Of a stretch of 64,000 bases of DNA, positions 27,465-36,087 are shown in pieces (position 1 is the stretch's first letter; each line of letters starts with the position of its first letter). The position numbers and the translations under genes are program-made. Source of the stretch: CAXSEF01 sp964236695 (lineage in GTDB: Bacteria > Pseudomonadota > Alphaproteobacteria > Acetobacterales > Acetobacteraceae). The DNA lies in assembly GCA_964236695.1 (NCBI GenBank), contig CAXSFU010000001.1, positions 1 through 64,000 on the forward strand. Direction: 5' to 3'. Under the pieces are notes generated by a model. It searched no databases. It had not been told where the DNA came from and worked only from the letters and a program-made list of their open reading frames with translations.

Positions 27465-28811
27465 CTAGATGAGCGCCGTGGCACTCCCCCGAAGTCGGGC
27501 GTTGGCTGCCGCGATCCGCTCCGCGGCGCGCGCCTGCATGGAGCGACGGATGAACCGGCGGCGCAGAGGCTTGAGCGCAAGCAGCGCCAGCGCGGCGGTC
27601 AACAGGTTCATCGCCGCCGCGAGATACAGCACCGCCAGCCAGTTGCCCGTCGCATCGCGCAGGAGGCTGCCGAACGGAACCAGCAGTGCCGCGGTGCCCT
27701 TGGCGGTGTAGAGCAGCCCGTAGTTGGTCGCGGCATGGCGCCGGCCGAACGTGTCTCCGGAAATGGCGGGGAACAACGAGTAGATTTCGCCCCATGCAAA
27801 GAACACCACGCCCGTCAGCACGACGAACGCCACCGGGTTCGACGCCAGGAACGTGAGCACCAGGATGCCCAGGCCCTCCAGCAGGAACGCGATGAACATG
27901 GTGTTCTCACGGCCGATATGGTCGGAGATCCAGCCGAAGAACGGGCGGGTGACGCCGTTCATCACCCGGTCGATGGTCAACGCGAAGGTCAGCGCAGGCA
28001 TGGTGACGTACAGCAGGGTGACAGGCGTGTCGGCCACGCCGAAGTCGCTGGCGATGACCGAGAGCTGCGCCGTCGCGAGCAGGCCGCCGGCACCGACCAG
28101 CGTGAACATCAGGTACATCAGCCAGAACACCGGCTCGCGCGCCACCTCGCCCGGCGGGTAGTCGCGGGTGAGGCTGTGCAGGCTTGATGGCCGGGTCGCG
28201 GTCATGCCGCTGGGGCTGACCGGCGTCTCGCGCGGCGTCTCCGGTCCTGGCGGCGCGCGCAGCAGCAGCGCCACCAGGGCGACCACGATGCCCTGCAGCA
28301 GGCCGAAGAACAGGAACGCCGACCGGTAGCCGCTCGTCGCGATCATGTTGGAGATCGGCACGATCGTCACCGCCGACCCGGCGCCGAAGCCGGCTGCCGT
28401 CAGCCCCGCCGCCAGGCCGCGTCGGTCCGGGAACCACTTGATCGCGTTGCCGACCGCCGCCCCGTACACGAAGCCGGAGCCGATGCCGCCCGCGGCCGAA
28501 GCGGCATACAGGAGTGTCAGCGAGGACGCGAAGCTGTCCACCACCCAGGAGGTGCCGATCAGCACGCCGCCCGCGCACACGGTCAAACGCGGCCCGATCC
28601 TGTCGATGACATAGCCTTCCAGAGGCAGCAGCCACGTCTCGCAGATCACGAACACGGTGAACGCCACCTGAATGGCAGCGCGGCTCCAGCCTTGCGCCTG
28701 GCTCATCGGCAGCACGAACAGGGTCCAGCCATATTGCAGGTTGGCAATCGACACCATGCAAAGGATGCCCAGCACCAACTGGCCCCAGCGGGAGCGCAGG
28801 ACGGACAGCAT
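27465..28811 (-). CDS. MFS transporter, oxalate/formate antiporter (OxlT) family
   Basis: The 448-residue, 12-helix inner-membrane protein closely resembles the OxlT group. Its N-terminal stretch NLQYGWTLFVLPMSQAQGWSRAAIQVAFTVFVICETWLLP matches the family signature, followed by GYVIDRIGPRL, GNAIKWFPDRRGLAAGLT and the late FGRRHAATNYGLLYTAKG. Members exchange oxalate for formate, or move other carboxylates. No oxalate decarboxylation genes lie nearby, so the substrate remains open. It sits alone inside a decayed region, between two pseudogenes. The central cytoplasmic loop is extended and Ser/Pro-rich. Confidence 0.85.
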   Translation of the reverse strand: MLSVLRSRWGQLVLGILCMVSIANLQYGWTLFVLPMSQAQGWSRAAIQVAFTVFVICETWLLPLEGYVIDRIGPRLTVCAGGVLIGTSWVVDSFASSLTLLYAASAAGGIGSGFVYGAAVGNAIKWFPDRRGLAAGLTAAGFGAGSAVTIVPISNMIATSGYRSAFLFFGLLQGIVVALVALLLRAPPGPETPRETPVSPSGMTATRPSSLHSLTRDYPPGEVAREPVFWLMYLMFTLVGAGGLLATAQLSVIASDFGVADTPVTLLYVTMPALTFALTIDRVMNGVTRPFFGWISDHIGRENTMFIAFLLEGLGILVLTFLASNPVAFVVLTGVVFFAWGEIYSLFPAISGDTFGRRHAATNYGLLYTAKGTAALLVPFGSLLRDATGNWLAVLYLAAAMNLLTAALALLALKPLRRRFIRRSMQARAAERIAAANARLRGSATALI

Positions 28812-28928
28812 CGCCTACGCTCCTTGCGCCATTTGCAAGGACGCTGGTTGGCGCCCCCGCGCCAGGTTCGCCTGGCTGACCGGTACGGCGACCTCGACGC
28901 GACCGGCAATCCCCGCCTCGACGCCCGC

Positions 28929-29024
28929 GGTCAGGCTCTCTTGGCTGCATCGGGTTGCTCGACGGGCTGCTGCGGTCGTTGCAGCGCTGCCATCCAGAAG
29001 CTGTCGCAAAGCGCATCCTTCCAC
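28929..29024 (-). pseudogene. Possible transposase N-terminal fragment (IS481-like)
   Basis: The minus-strand frame reads LLDGSAATTAAARRATRCSQESL, which resembles the helix-turn-helix start of IS481-type transposases (L-H-G-S-A-x-T-T ... R-A-I-Q-x-S-Q-E-S). No downstream catalytic domain or terminal inverted repeats were found. Only about 30 codons survive, so the identification is tentative. Confidence 0.35.
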
Positions 29025-29299
29025 CCGTGCGAGGGGAGTGCACCATCAAACCCTGGGGTTGAACAGGTGTGACCAGCCGCCGAAGCTCGGCGGTGGCGAA
29101 GGTGGCAGCCCGCCCTGGCAGTGAGGCACGGGCCTGCGGCCGGCCAGGGTGCGGGCGATGAGGGATCACTTGCGGGCCAGGCCTGGCCCGCGCTGCGGCG
29201 GCGCTGGGCGAGGGCGGCCAGGCGCCTGCGCAGGCTGGCGGGTCCGCGGCTCGGCTTTCCACGCGACGATCGCCGAGTCGGTGAACCAGACAGTGCAGG

Positions 29300-29860
29300 C
29301 TTCCGCGCGGGCACGATGTCGCCCGCGACGAGCGCGCCGCCTGACACCGGACCGGCGAGGACGAGGCGCTGCCGGTTGCCGTTGCCGGCCGCCACCGTTC
29401 CGTCTCCCGAAACCGGCCCCACGCTGTCCAGCACTTGGTTCCCGAACGCGGAGAGCGTGCCGCCTTGCAGCACGGCGGGCCCCGACAGCACCGAGCCGGA
29501 CGGTGCGAGCCGCGCGCCTGACTGCAGCGTCACCGCCCCCGCCCCCAGGAGCGCTGTGCCGTCTTCCACGTCCAGCACCGTGCCCGACGCGAGGATCGGC
29601 CCCGTGCTGCTGCTCCACGCCGCCCCGGTGCTGCCCAGCACCGCGGCCGGCGACTGGTCGGCCTTGGTTGCGCCGTCCGACGCGGCCGCGTCCGGCTGGA
29701 TGATCCCCACCGCGTCCGCGACCATGCCGGCGAACGTCAGCGGGTCGGCCACGATCGCAGTGTTTGCCGCGTCCGCGCCCGCGGAGCGCCCGCGGACCAG
29801 TTCGCGGCGCTCGTCCAGGTGCCGGACGCCGAAATCCAACCGGTCACGGTCAGGCCGGAT
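29300..29860 (-). pseudogene. Remnant of an autotransporter-like beta-helix surface protein
   Basis: Two minus-strand frames join across a frameshift near 29785. The first reads VTGWISASGTWTSAANWSAG, a typical passenger-domain repeat start. The second reads GADAANTAIVADPLTFAGMVADAVGI, GTVLDVEDGTALLGAGAVTLQSGARL and TLSAFGNQVLDSVGPVSGDGTV. The pattern of short strands with G-x-G-x-V/L is typical of secreted beta-helix proteins. There is no start region or membrane anchor. The rest of 28812-30076 holds nothing else recognisable. Confidence 0.5.
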
Positions 29861-30076
29861 GCCCTGTTCTGTCGCGCAAACCCGCCGCATCGGACACGCT
29901 GGGCGCGCAGGGTGGCGTCCGAGCCTGTCCCAAGCGCAACGTCCTGTCGCGCGGTTTCGATCGGGCGCCGCAGGGGCCGGTCCGCCGGCGCGGCCTCGGC
30001 CGCCACGCCCGGCCGTTGCTTGCGTCCGCCCCCCGCGCTGCCTAGTTTTCGGCCCGACAAGCGGGGAGTGCGTGCC

Positions 30077-31039
30077 ATGTTCAACGGGTCGTTCGTCGCC
30101 CTGGTCACCCCGATGCGCGCCGACGGCTCCGTCGACGAGCGCGCCCTGGCCGGGTTCGTCGAGTGGCAGATCGCGGAAGGCACCGACGGGCTGGTCCCGG
30201 TCGGCACCACGGGCGAGAGCGCCACGCTGAGCCACGCCGAGCACCGCCGCGTGGTCGAGGTCACGCTCGAGGTCGCCGCCGGCCGGGTGCCGGTGATGGC
30301 CGGCGCCGGCTCCAACAGCACCGCGGAGGCGATCGAGCTGGTGCAGCACGCCCGCGACGCCGGCGCGGCCGCCGCGCTCGTGGTCACGCCCTACTACAAC
30401 AGGCCGACCCAGGAGGGGCTGTTCCTGCACTACACCGCGATCGCCGACGCCGTGGACCTGCCGATCGTGATCTACAACATCCCGCCGCGCAGCGTGGTCG
30501 ACATGACGCCCGAGACCATGGGCCGCCTGTCGCGCCACCCCAACATCGTCGGCGTCAAGGACGCCACCGCCAGCCTGTCGCGTCCGCTGCACACACGCGT
30601 CGCCTGCGGGGCGGACTTCTGCCAGATGTCGGGGGAGGACCACACGGTGCTGCCCTTCCTCGCCGCCGGCGGCCACGGCTGCATCTCGGTGACCGCCAAC
30701 ATCGCGCCCCGGCAGTGCGCCGAGCTGCACCGGCTCTGGGCCGCCGGGCGCGTCGCCGAGGCGATTGCCGCCCAGGACCGGCTGGTGGCGCTGCACGATG
30801 CCATGTTCGCGGAAAGCAATCCCGCGCCGGCGAAATACGCCGCCAGCCTGCTCGGCCACGGCACGGAGCGCTGCCGCCTGCCGCTGGCGCCGCTCACCGA
30901 GCCGACCCGCGCCCGGGTGCGCGCGGCCATGGCCGGGCTGGGCCTGCTCGCGCCGCATCGCGAAGGGGCCGGCGCGCATGGGGCGGGTGTCGCGGCGCTC
31001 CAGGTCGGCCTGGGCGTGCCGGCCCGCCAGGGCGCCTGA
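30077..31039 (+). CDS. dapA: 4-hydroxy-tetrahydrodipicolinate synthase
   Basis: DapA condenses pyruvate with aspartate semialdehyde in the lysine and meso-diaminopimelate pathway. The 320-residue product has VPVGTTGESATLSHAEHRRV, the Schiff-base Lys161 in IVGVKDAT, Tyr133 in YNIPPRS, Tyr106-Tyr107 in TPYYNRPTQ, and the C-terminal ESNPAPAKYAASLLG. The last 25 or so residues (after about 295) extend beyond the usual 290-295 length and are Gly/Ala-rich. A GGGGAG site precedes the ATG. smpB begins one base after its stop. Confidence 0.96.
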   Translation: MFNGSFVALVTPMRADGSVDERALAGFVEWQIAEGTDGLVPVGTTGESATLSHAEHRRVVEVTLEVAAGRVPVMAGAGSNSTAEAIELVQHARDAGAAAALVVTPYYNRPTQEGLFLHYTAIADAVDLPIVIYNIPPRSVVDMTPETMGRLSRHPNIVGVKDATASLSRPLHTRVACGADFCQMSGEDHTVLPFLAAGGHGCISVTANIAPRQCAELHRLWAAGRVAEAIAAQDRLVALHDAMFAESNPAPAKYAASLLGHGTERCRLPLAPLTEPTRARVRAAMAGLGLLAPHREGAGAHGAGVAALQVGLGVPARQGA

Positions 31040-31040
31040 G

Positions 31041-31526
31041 ATGGCCGCGACGACGAAGAAGAGCGGCCTGATCTCGCACGGCATCGCGGCGCAGAACCGC
31101 AAGGCGCGCTACGACTACACCATCAAGGAAACCGTGGAGGCCGGCATGGTGCTGTACGGGCCCGAGGTGAAGTCGCTGCGCCATGGCCGCGCCACCATCA
31201 CCGAGGCCTGGGCCGGCGAGCGCGACGGCGAGCTGTTCCTGTTCAACGCCTACATTCCCGAGTACCAGGGCGGCGTGCTGTCCAAGTTCGACGTGAGGGC
31301 GCCGCGCAAGCTGCTGCTGCACAGGAAGCAGATCGACAAGCTGCTGGGGGCGGCCAACCGCGACGGGGCGACGCTGGTGCCGCTCGACATCCACTTCAAC
31401 GAGCGCGGCGTCGCCAAGGTGCTGATCGGCGTCGGCGAGGGCCGCAAGAAGGCGGACAAGCGCCAAGCCGTCGCCGCGCGCGACTGGCAGCGCGACAAGG
31501 CGCGCGTGCTGCGCAACCGGGGGTGA
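31041..31526 (+). CDS. smpB: tmRNA-binding protein SmpB
   Basis: SmpB brings tmRNA to stalled ribosomes for trans-translation. The 161-residue protein shows the family pattern: AAQNRKARYDYTIKETVEAGMVLYGPEVKSLR, LFLFNAYIPEY, RKLLLHRKQIDKLLG, and a basic C-terminal tail GEGRKKADKRQAVAARDWQRDKARVLR that enters the mRNA channel. It is adjacent to dapA with one base between, a frequent alphaproteobacterial pair, so the two are very likely co-transcribed. A scrap of the GC-rich repeat follows. Confidence 0.96.
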   Translation: MAATTKKSGLISHGIAAQNRKARYDYTIKETVEAGMVLYGPEVKSLRHGRATITEAWAGERDGELFLFNAYIPEYQGGVLSKFDVRAPRKLLLHRKQIDKLLGAANRDGATLVPLDIHFNERGVAKVLIGVGEGRKKADKRQAVAARDWQRDKARVLRNRG

Positions 31527-31528
31527 GG

Positions 31529-31562
31529 GAGCAAGGCTGGGCCAGTGGCTATGCCAGCCCTT
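31529..31562. repeat. Fragment of the GC-rich repeat after smpB
   Basis: AGCAAGGCTGGGCCA followed by TGCCAGCCC resembles the opening module of the family but lacks the usual perfect stem. Low confidence because it is short. Confidence 0.35.
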
Positions 31563-31601
31563 GATGTTCTCTGTTCGACGACTTGAAGCTTGTTCTCTCG
31601 G

Positions 31602-32546
31602 TCAGATCAGGTTTTTCCCCAAAGCAGTTTCAATAAGCATTGTCGCACCACTCGTCCTTTCTATAAAAGCAAAGCAATAGCGGTCTGGGCCTCGTAAACA
31701 GCGAACTGTGACAATCGCTTTTTCAGGCCAAGCGGCGCCATTTACAGTGGCATTGTCCATGAGCTGGCGTTTGAGGTGTTCTGGTTGCTCACTGGCTTGA
31801 TGAATGCACCGAAGCAACTTGCCCGTTTCTCTTGTAATCCGGGTGGACATTAATGCCATTGTCATTCCACAGGTCACACCGGAGATCCAGAGCCGGTCGT
31901 TGACCACTGCCGCTGTTGTCAGTCCCGTCTTGCGTAGCCCCTTGTGCTCGTCCTCGGTCCATCCCTGTCCTGGCAACACCCCATTAAGAGCGACAAATAA
32001 TCCCTGATCTGGCCATGACCGTACGGTGGTCTCAATGAAGCGTTTACTGGTCCATTCACCATGGGGTGCGACGGCCAGGACAAACGCAACGCCGTGGCCA
32101 AAGATGACATAAAGCAATTCCCTGGTCCTCGCCCGGAAGCCGTTCTTTCCCGGTGCTTGGTCGAGGTGCAGATGGTGGATGCCCCACTCGTTCAGAAGCA
32201 AATCGAAATCCGGCCCGTCTTTCCGTCCGGGCGGATGTATGCAGTAACCCTGCATTACCTTGTCGCTGAGGTGTGCGTTCACGTCGTCACCTCGGGCGAG
32301 GCTCGCCAGCAACGCTTCGACGCCGGATCGATTGGCCTGGACGGCGGGTAGGCTGTCGAAGCCGCTTGCCTTGTTCACTTGGCGAGGATGTGGATGCACG
32401 AGCCGCGACTGCCAATTCATAAAACGCAATGCCTGCTCGTGCACATCCAAAGCTGCAAACGCATCCTTTTCTCGCCCACCTCGTGTTGGAAGCATTCGCA
32501 CCATCTCGTCTTGAAACTGTGCGACGTAATCGGCGCGAACAGTCAT
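31602..32546 (-). CDS. Unrecognised 314-residue protein in a low-GC island
   Basis: No family could be named. The N-terminal third is helical (ADYVAQFQDEMVRMLPTRGG, ALRFMNWQSRLVHPHPRQV, SGVEALLASLARGDDVNAHLSDK). The centre holds a striking conserved-looking block: LLNEWGIHHLHL, RTRELLYVIFGHGVAFVLAVAPHGEW, FIETTVRSWPDQGLF. Its clustered His and Trp residues (H-H-L-H-L, H-G-E-W) could be catalytic or metal-binding. There is no signal peptide or membrane helix. Base composition is clearly lower in GC than the neighbours and codon use is less biased, both signs of acquisition. A GTG at 32558 is an alternative start. It is flanked by smpB (convergent) and a GNAT gene in the same direction. Confidence 0.6.
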   Translation of the reverse strand: MTVRADYVAQFQDEMVRMLPTRGGREKDAFAALDVHEQALRFMNWQSRLVHPHPRQVNKASGFDSLPAVQANRSGVEALLASLARGDDVNAHLSDKVMQGYCIHPPGRKDGPDFDLLLNEWGIHHLHLDQAPGKNGFRARTRELLYVIFGHGVAFVLAVAPHGEWTSKRFIETTVRSWPDQGLFVALNGVLPGQGWTEDEHKGLRKTGLTTAAVVNDRLWISGVTCGMTMALMSTRITRETGKLLRCIHQASEQPEHLKRQLMDNATVNGAAWPEKAIVTVRCLRGPDRYCFAFIERTSGATMLIETALGKNLI

Positions 32547-32653
32547 GTAGGGACTCACAAGCGACTTGTTTTTTGGGGGTCAAATCTTCATAATCTATCT
32601 GGGAGCCATTGCTACCTATCCTTTGATAGAGCAGCATTGCGTCCCGCCCGGAG

Positions 32654-33277
32654 CTATACGGGCCTCTCATCGCCGTGTCTGGTGAGCTTCCACCAAAGGT
32701 GCGACCGCACTGCCGGCCACTCCGCCATCGTGACGCTGTAGCAGCACGTGTCGCGCAGCGAGCCGTCGCTCGCGCGCTGGTGGTTGCGCAGCACGCCGTC
32801 CAGCCTGGCGCCCAGGCGCTCGATCGCCCGCCGGCTCTGCTGGTTGAGGAAATGCGTGCGAAGCTCGACCGCGATGCAGCCAAGCTCGTCGAAGGCGTGG
32901 GCGAACAGCAGCAGCTTGGCCTCGGTGTTGAGCGCCGATCTCTGCACGCTGCGCGCGTACCAGGTGGACCCGACCTCGACCCGCCGATGCACCGCGTCGA
33001 TGTTCATGTAGGTCGTCATGCCGACGACACGGCCGCCCGGCTGCTCCAGCACGGTGAACGCCAGCATGCTGCCCGCCGCCTGCAGCGCGAGACGCCGCCT
33101 GATCTCCGCCGCCATCCCCGCGGGGTCCGGAACGCTGGTGTACCAAAGCCGCCATAGCTCGCCGTCCGTGACGGCCGAAACCAGCGCGTCGTGGTGATCA
33201 AGCGACAGCGGCACGAGCCAGACCCACTGGCCCTTAAGGCCGACCGGCCGGATCGGAAGGACTGCGGTCTGGGACAT
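32654..33277 (-). CDS. GNAT acetyltransferase, RimJ/RimL-like
   Basis: A 207-residue acetyltransferase. Key segments are VWLVPLSLDHHDALVSAV near the start, RVVGMTTYMNIDAVHRRVEVGSTWYARSVQRSALNTEAKLLLFAHAFDELGCIAVELRTHFLNQQSRRAIERLGARLDGVLRNH. This is the arrangement of RimL-type and ribosomal-protein-serine acetyltransferases (G-S-T-W-Y ... N-T-E-A-K). The target is unknown. ATG at 33277 is preferred over a GTG nine bases upstream. It is divergent from the molybdopterin oxidoreductase gene and is back to normal high-GC composition. Confidence 0.85.
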   Translation of the reverse strand: MSQTAVLPIRPVGLKGQWVWLVPLSLDHHDALVSAVTDGELWRLWYTSVPDPAGMAAEIRRRLALQAAGSMLAFTVLEQPGGRVVGMTTYMNIDAVHRRVEVGSTWYARSVQRSALNTEAKLLLFAHAFDELGCIAVELRTHFLNQQSRRAIERLGARLDGVLRNHQRASDGSLRDTCCYSVTMAEWPAVRSHLWWKLTRHGDERPV

Positions 33278-33544
33278 CGAATTCACACCCGCATCAAACG
33301 CTCACACCCGCCACCATCCCGACCTTCTGGCCGGCCCGCAAGCCACTCCGCGTCCGGATCGTGGATCGATTTGCAGGGATTAAACACGCCGAAGCGCAGG
33401 CAGCGGGCCCAGGCTCTGCTCAGCCCTCCTTCCTCATGCCCGCTTCATGGGCACGGCATCTCTGCCACGCAGCGTGCCGTCTTGCCTTGCAGGTCCGCCA
33501 CGCGTCAGAAGCATTTCGCCCACCAACCGCCCTGAGGACCCCCA

Positions 33545-34201
33545 ATGCCCGACGACACCCCCGCCAAACGCGACAAGCTCCTCGCCCGCAAGGCGGAGTG
33601 GGCGAAGTCCGGCCGCGGCCTGACCGGCACCCGCGCCGACCCGGCGCGCGACCGGCTGCCGCCGGGCCAGCACCTGACCCGCGACTGGCCGGTGCTCGAC
33701 CTGGGCGAACAGCCGGAGATCGACCCCGCCGAGTACCGGCTGAGGGTGGACGGCACCGTGGAGCGCCGGGTGGAGCTGTCGCTGGCCGAGCTGCTTGCGC
33801 TGGGCGAGACCGACAGCGTGTCCGACATGCACTGCGTCACCACCTGGTCGCGCTACGACAACCACTGGCGCGGCGTGGCGGCGCGCACCCTGATCGAGGC
33901 GGTGGGCGTGCTGCCGGACACGCGCCACGTGATCCTGCACAGCCACGACGGCTACACGACCAACATGCGCCTCGAGCAGTTCGACCAGCCCGACGTGCTG
34001 CTGGTCCACGCATGGGAGGGACGGCCGATCACCCGCCAGCACGGCGGGCCGGTGCGTGTCCTGGTACCGCGGCTCTACCTGTGGAAGTCGGCGAAGTGGG
34101 TGCGGCGCATCCAGTTCGCGCCGGGCGACCACAAGGGGTTCTGGGAGACCCGGGGCTACAGCAACAACGCGGACCCATGGGCGGAGGAACGCTACAGCTA
34201 G
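33545..34201 (+). CDS. Molybdopterin-dependent oxidoreductase, sulphite-oxidase-like
   Basis: The 218-residue product is a single oxidoreductase molybdopterin-binding domain. It has DWPVLDLGEQPEIDPAEYRLRVDG, LSLAELLAL, the molybdenum-ligand Cys in SDMHCVTTWSRYDNHWRGV (about residue 97), and HGGPVRVLVPRLYLWKSAKWVRRIQF. There is no signal peptide or twin-arginine motif, so it is probably cytoplasmic, unlike MsrP (YedY). It lacks the C-terminal dimerisation domain of true sulphite oxidases and belongs with the YuiH-type short proteins. The substrate is unknown. Confidence 0.88.
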   Translation: MPDDTPAKRDKLLARKAEWAKSGRGLTGTRADPARDRLPPGQHLTRDWPVLDLGEQPEIDPAEYRLRVDGTVERRVELSLAELLALGETDSVSDMHCVTTWSRYDNHWRGVAARTLIEAVGVLPDTRHVILHSHDGYTTNMRLEQFDQPDVLLVHAWEGRPITRQHGGPVRVLVPRLYLWKSAKWVRRIQFAPGDHKGFWETRGYSNNADPWAEERYS

Positions 34202-34380
34202 GAAGCGAGGCTGGGCTCCGCCCAGACTCGCCAGGCGGAGGTGGCCAAAGGTTCCGACGATTTTCTCGGATCGTTGGAAGGGCTACCGCAGGGAGCCGTC
34301 CCTGGACCGGCCTTGCTTAGAAGAGGATTCCAAAGGCGTGCCTTTGGCAGGGTTTGAGGCGGCGCCTCAACCTTGCTTCC
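34202..34380. repeat. GC-rich palindromic repeat, long composite copy
   Basis: Fills the gap between two convergent genes. It has CTGGGCTCCGCCCAG, a module with an ACGATTTTCTCGGATCGT stem, CCAAAGGCGTGCCTTTGG and a variant end TTGAGGCGGCGCCTCAA. The last stem pairs with different bases from other copies (TTGAGGC/GCCTCAA), showing compensatory change. Confidence 0.8.
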
Positions 34381-35394
34381 CTACCGCACCAGCCGGTACG
34401 CCGTCCCCACCAGGTCGAACAGGTCGATCACCCGCGCCACGTAGTGGTCGTGCACCGCGTAGGCCGGCGCCCGCGGGTCCGCGACCTGGCGCTCCAGGGC
34501 GTCGATCATCCGCCCGAGCCGGCGCGCGTGCAGCCCGAGGCGGCGCTGCACCGGGTCGGTCAGCACGCCGGAGAACGCGGCGAACGCGGTGGCCGCCAGC
34601 GCCAGCCCGCCGGTCATGCCCGCGACCAGCGCCAGCGACGGCGTCGCGGGGAACAGCCCGTAGTACACGCCTCCCAGGCCGGTCCCGAGCGGGAAGGCCG
34701 ACACCGCCGCCTGCTGCGCCACGATCGCGGCCAGGCTCGGCCCGAGCGTGGCCACGCCGGGCGTCAGCTTGCCCGCCGCCAGCGCGCCGGTGCCCAGCGT
34801 GAGCAGGCCGGTGGCGATCTCGGCGGCCGCCGCCCGCGTGCCGCCGTACTCGCCCAGGGTTTCCTCCAGCCGCGCGCGGAACGCCGGGTCCTCGCCGCGT
34901 CCGCCGATCGCCGCCAGCATGCGCGCCAGCGGCTCGCCGATCCCGGGCTGCGCCAGGATGGCCGCGCCGAGCGCGTCGACGGTGCTGGCGCGGCCGGGCT
35001 GCACGATCGGCAGCTCCAGCAGCTCCGTGGTCACGCGCCACTCGATCTCGCGCGCCACGTCGGTGCGCATCTGCAGCCGCGCCGCCCCCAGCCGGCGGGC
35101 GGCGGCGGTGGCGCCGGCGCGGCGCGCCAGCCCGGCCGCGACCCGCACGGCCACCTGCGGCACAGACATCGCGAGGTTGGCCGGGGCGCGCGCGAGGTCC
35201 CAGCCGAGCGCCGCCCTGTGCAGCCCCGCAGAGCCGCGCAGGGTGAAGTGGCGGTCCACGAACGGGGCGACGCGGGCGCGACGGTCGGCGAAGTAGCGCG
35301 CCAGCCCGTCGGCCACCGCCCGCTCCACCTCGGCGCGGCCGGGGGCGGCCGCCGGGGCGGGGGAGGGCGCGGCCGACGTGGCGTCCTGGCTCAG
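34381..35394 (-). CDS. EcsC family protein
   Basis: About 337 residues, matching the EcsC family (Bacillus EcsC is encoded with an ABC transporter; its function is unclear). Features are a helical N-terminal half and a region of repeated small-residue hydrophobic helices (about 190-290: AEIATGLLTLGTGALAAGKLTPG, PSLALVAGMTGGLALAATAFAAF) that may be membrane-associated. The C-terminal helix RRLGRMIDALERQ follows. The start is uncertain. A CTG at 35394 would overlap the UDG stop as CTGA, whereas the first normal start is GTG at 35328, giving 315 residues. It is the last gene of the NYN-UDG-EcsC run. Confidence 0.75.
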   Translation of the reverse strand: MSQDATSAAPSPAPAAAPGRAEVERAVADGLARYFADRRARVAPFVDRHFTLRGSAGLHRAALGWDLARAPANLAMSVPQVAVRVAAGLARRAGATAAARRLGAARLQMRTDVAREIEWRVTTELLELPIVQPGRASTVDALGAAILAQPGIGEPLARMLAAIGGRGEDPAFRARLEETLGEYGGTRAAAAEIATGLLTLGTGALAAGKLTPGVATLGPSLAAIVAQQAAVSAFPLGTGLGGVYYGLFPATPSLALVAGMTGGLALAATAFAAFSGVLTDPVQRRLGLHARRLGRMIDALERQVADPRAPAYAVHDHYVARVIDLFDLVGTAYRLVR

Positions 35395-36086
35395 CGCGCC
35401 GCCGGCAGCACGCCGGCGATGCCGCGCACCACGGCGTCGAACATCGCCTCGGTCAGCAGCCCGGTGTTCGTGTTGTAGCGCGACACGTGGTAGCTGTCGG
35501 CGAGCAGCAGCCCGTCCGGCAGCTCGTGGCGCTGCCCGTGACGGAACGGCACCCGCGACAGCGGCACGCCGCACGCGCGCAGCACCGCGTTGTGCGACAG
35601 CACGCCGAGGCTGAGCACGACGCGCAGCTCCGGCATCTCGGCGAACTCGGCGGCCAGGAAGCGGTTGCAGGTCCGGACCTCGTCCGGCCTCGGCAGGTTG
35701 GCCGGCGGCACGCAGCGCACCGCGTTGACGATGCGGCAGCCCACCATCTCCATGCCGTCGTCCGGCTCCGCACGGTATTCGCCGCGCGCGAAGCCGTGGC
35801 GCAGCAGCGTGGTGTAGAGCAGCACGCCGGCGTGGTCGCCGGTGAACGGCCGCCCGGTGCGGTTCGCCCCGCGCACCCCCGGCGCCATGCCCACCACCAG
35901 GAACGGCGCCGCGCGTGGCCCGAAGCCCGGCACCGCGCCGTTGAACCATTCCGGGTTCGCCGCCTGGTTGGCCGCGCGGTACTCCACCAGTCGCGGGCAC
36001 AGCGGGCAGTCGCGCGGCGGCGTGGCGAGGTCCGCGGCCTCGCCCGCCGCGGCCGCCGGCCCATGCATCGTCGCCTCGCCCGGCAT
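35391..36086 (-). CDS. Uracil-DNA glycosylase, family 5 (UDGb-like)
   Basis: The 231-residue iron-sulphur glycosylase has the N-terminal cluster Cys pair CPLCPRL. Its active-site segment is GMAPGVRGANRTGRPFTGDHAGVLLY (family 5 has Ala/Gly where family 4 has a catalytic acid). Further cluster Cys residues lie in VGCRIVNAVRCVPP and TCNRF, and the C-terminal DNA-binding motif is HVSRYNTNTG. Family 5 enzymes remove uracil and also deaminated purines such as hypoxanthine. Its ATG lies one base after the NYN gene stop and its own stop abuts the EcsC frame, so the three genes are probably one operon. Confidence 0.9.
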   Translation of the reverse strand: MPGEATMHGPAAAAGEAADLATPPRDCPLCPRLVEYRAANQAANPEWFNGAVPGFGPRAAPFLVVGMAPGVRGANRTGRPFTGDHAGVLLYTTLLRHGFARGEYRAEPDDGMEMVGCRIVNAVRCVPPANLPRPDEVRTCNRFLAAEFAEMPELRVVLSLGVLSHNAVLRACGVPLSRVPFRHGQRHELPDGLLLADSYHVSRYNTNTGLLTEAMFDAVVRGIAGVLPAAR

Positions 36087-36087
36087 C

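Noticed and set aside
31602..32546. Transposase identity for the low-GC gene
   Set aside because: No DDE/DEDD motif, no terminal inverted repeats and no target duplication visible.
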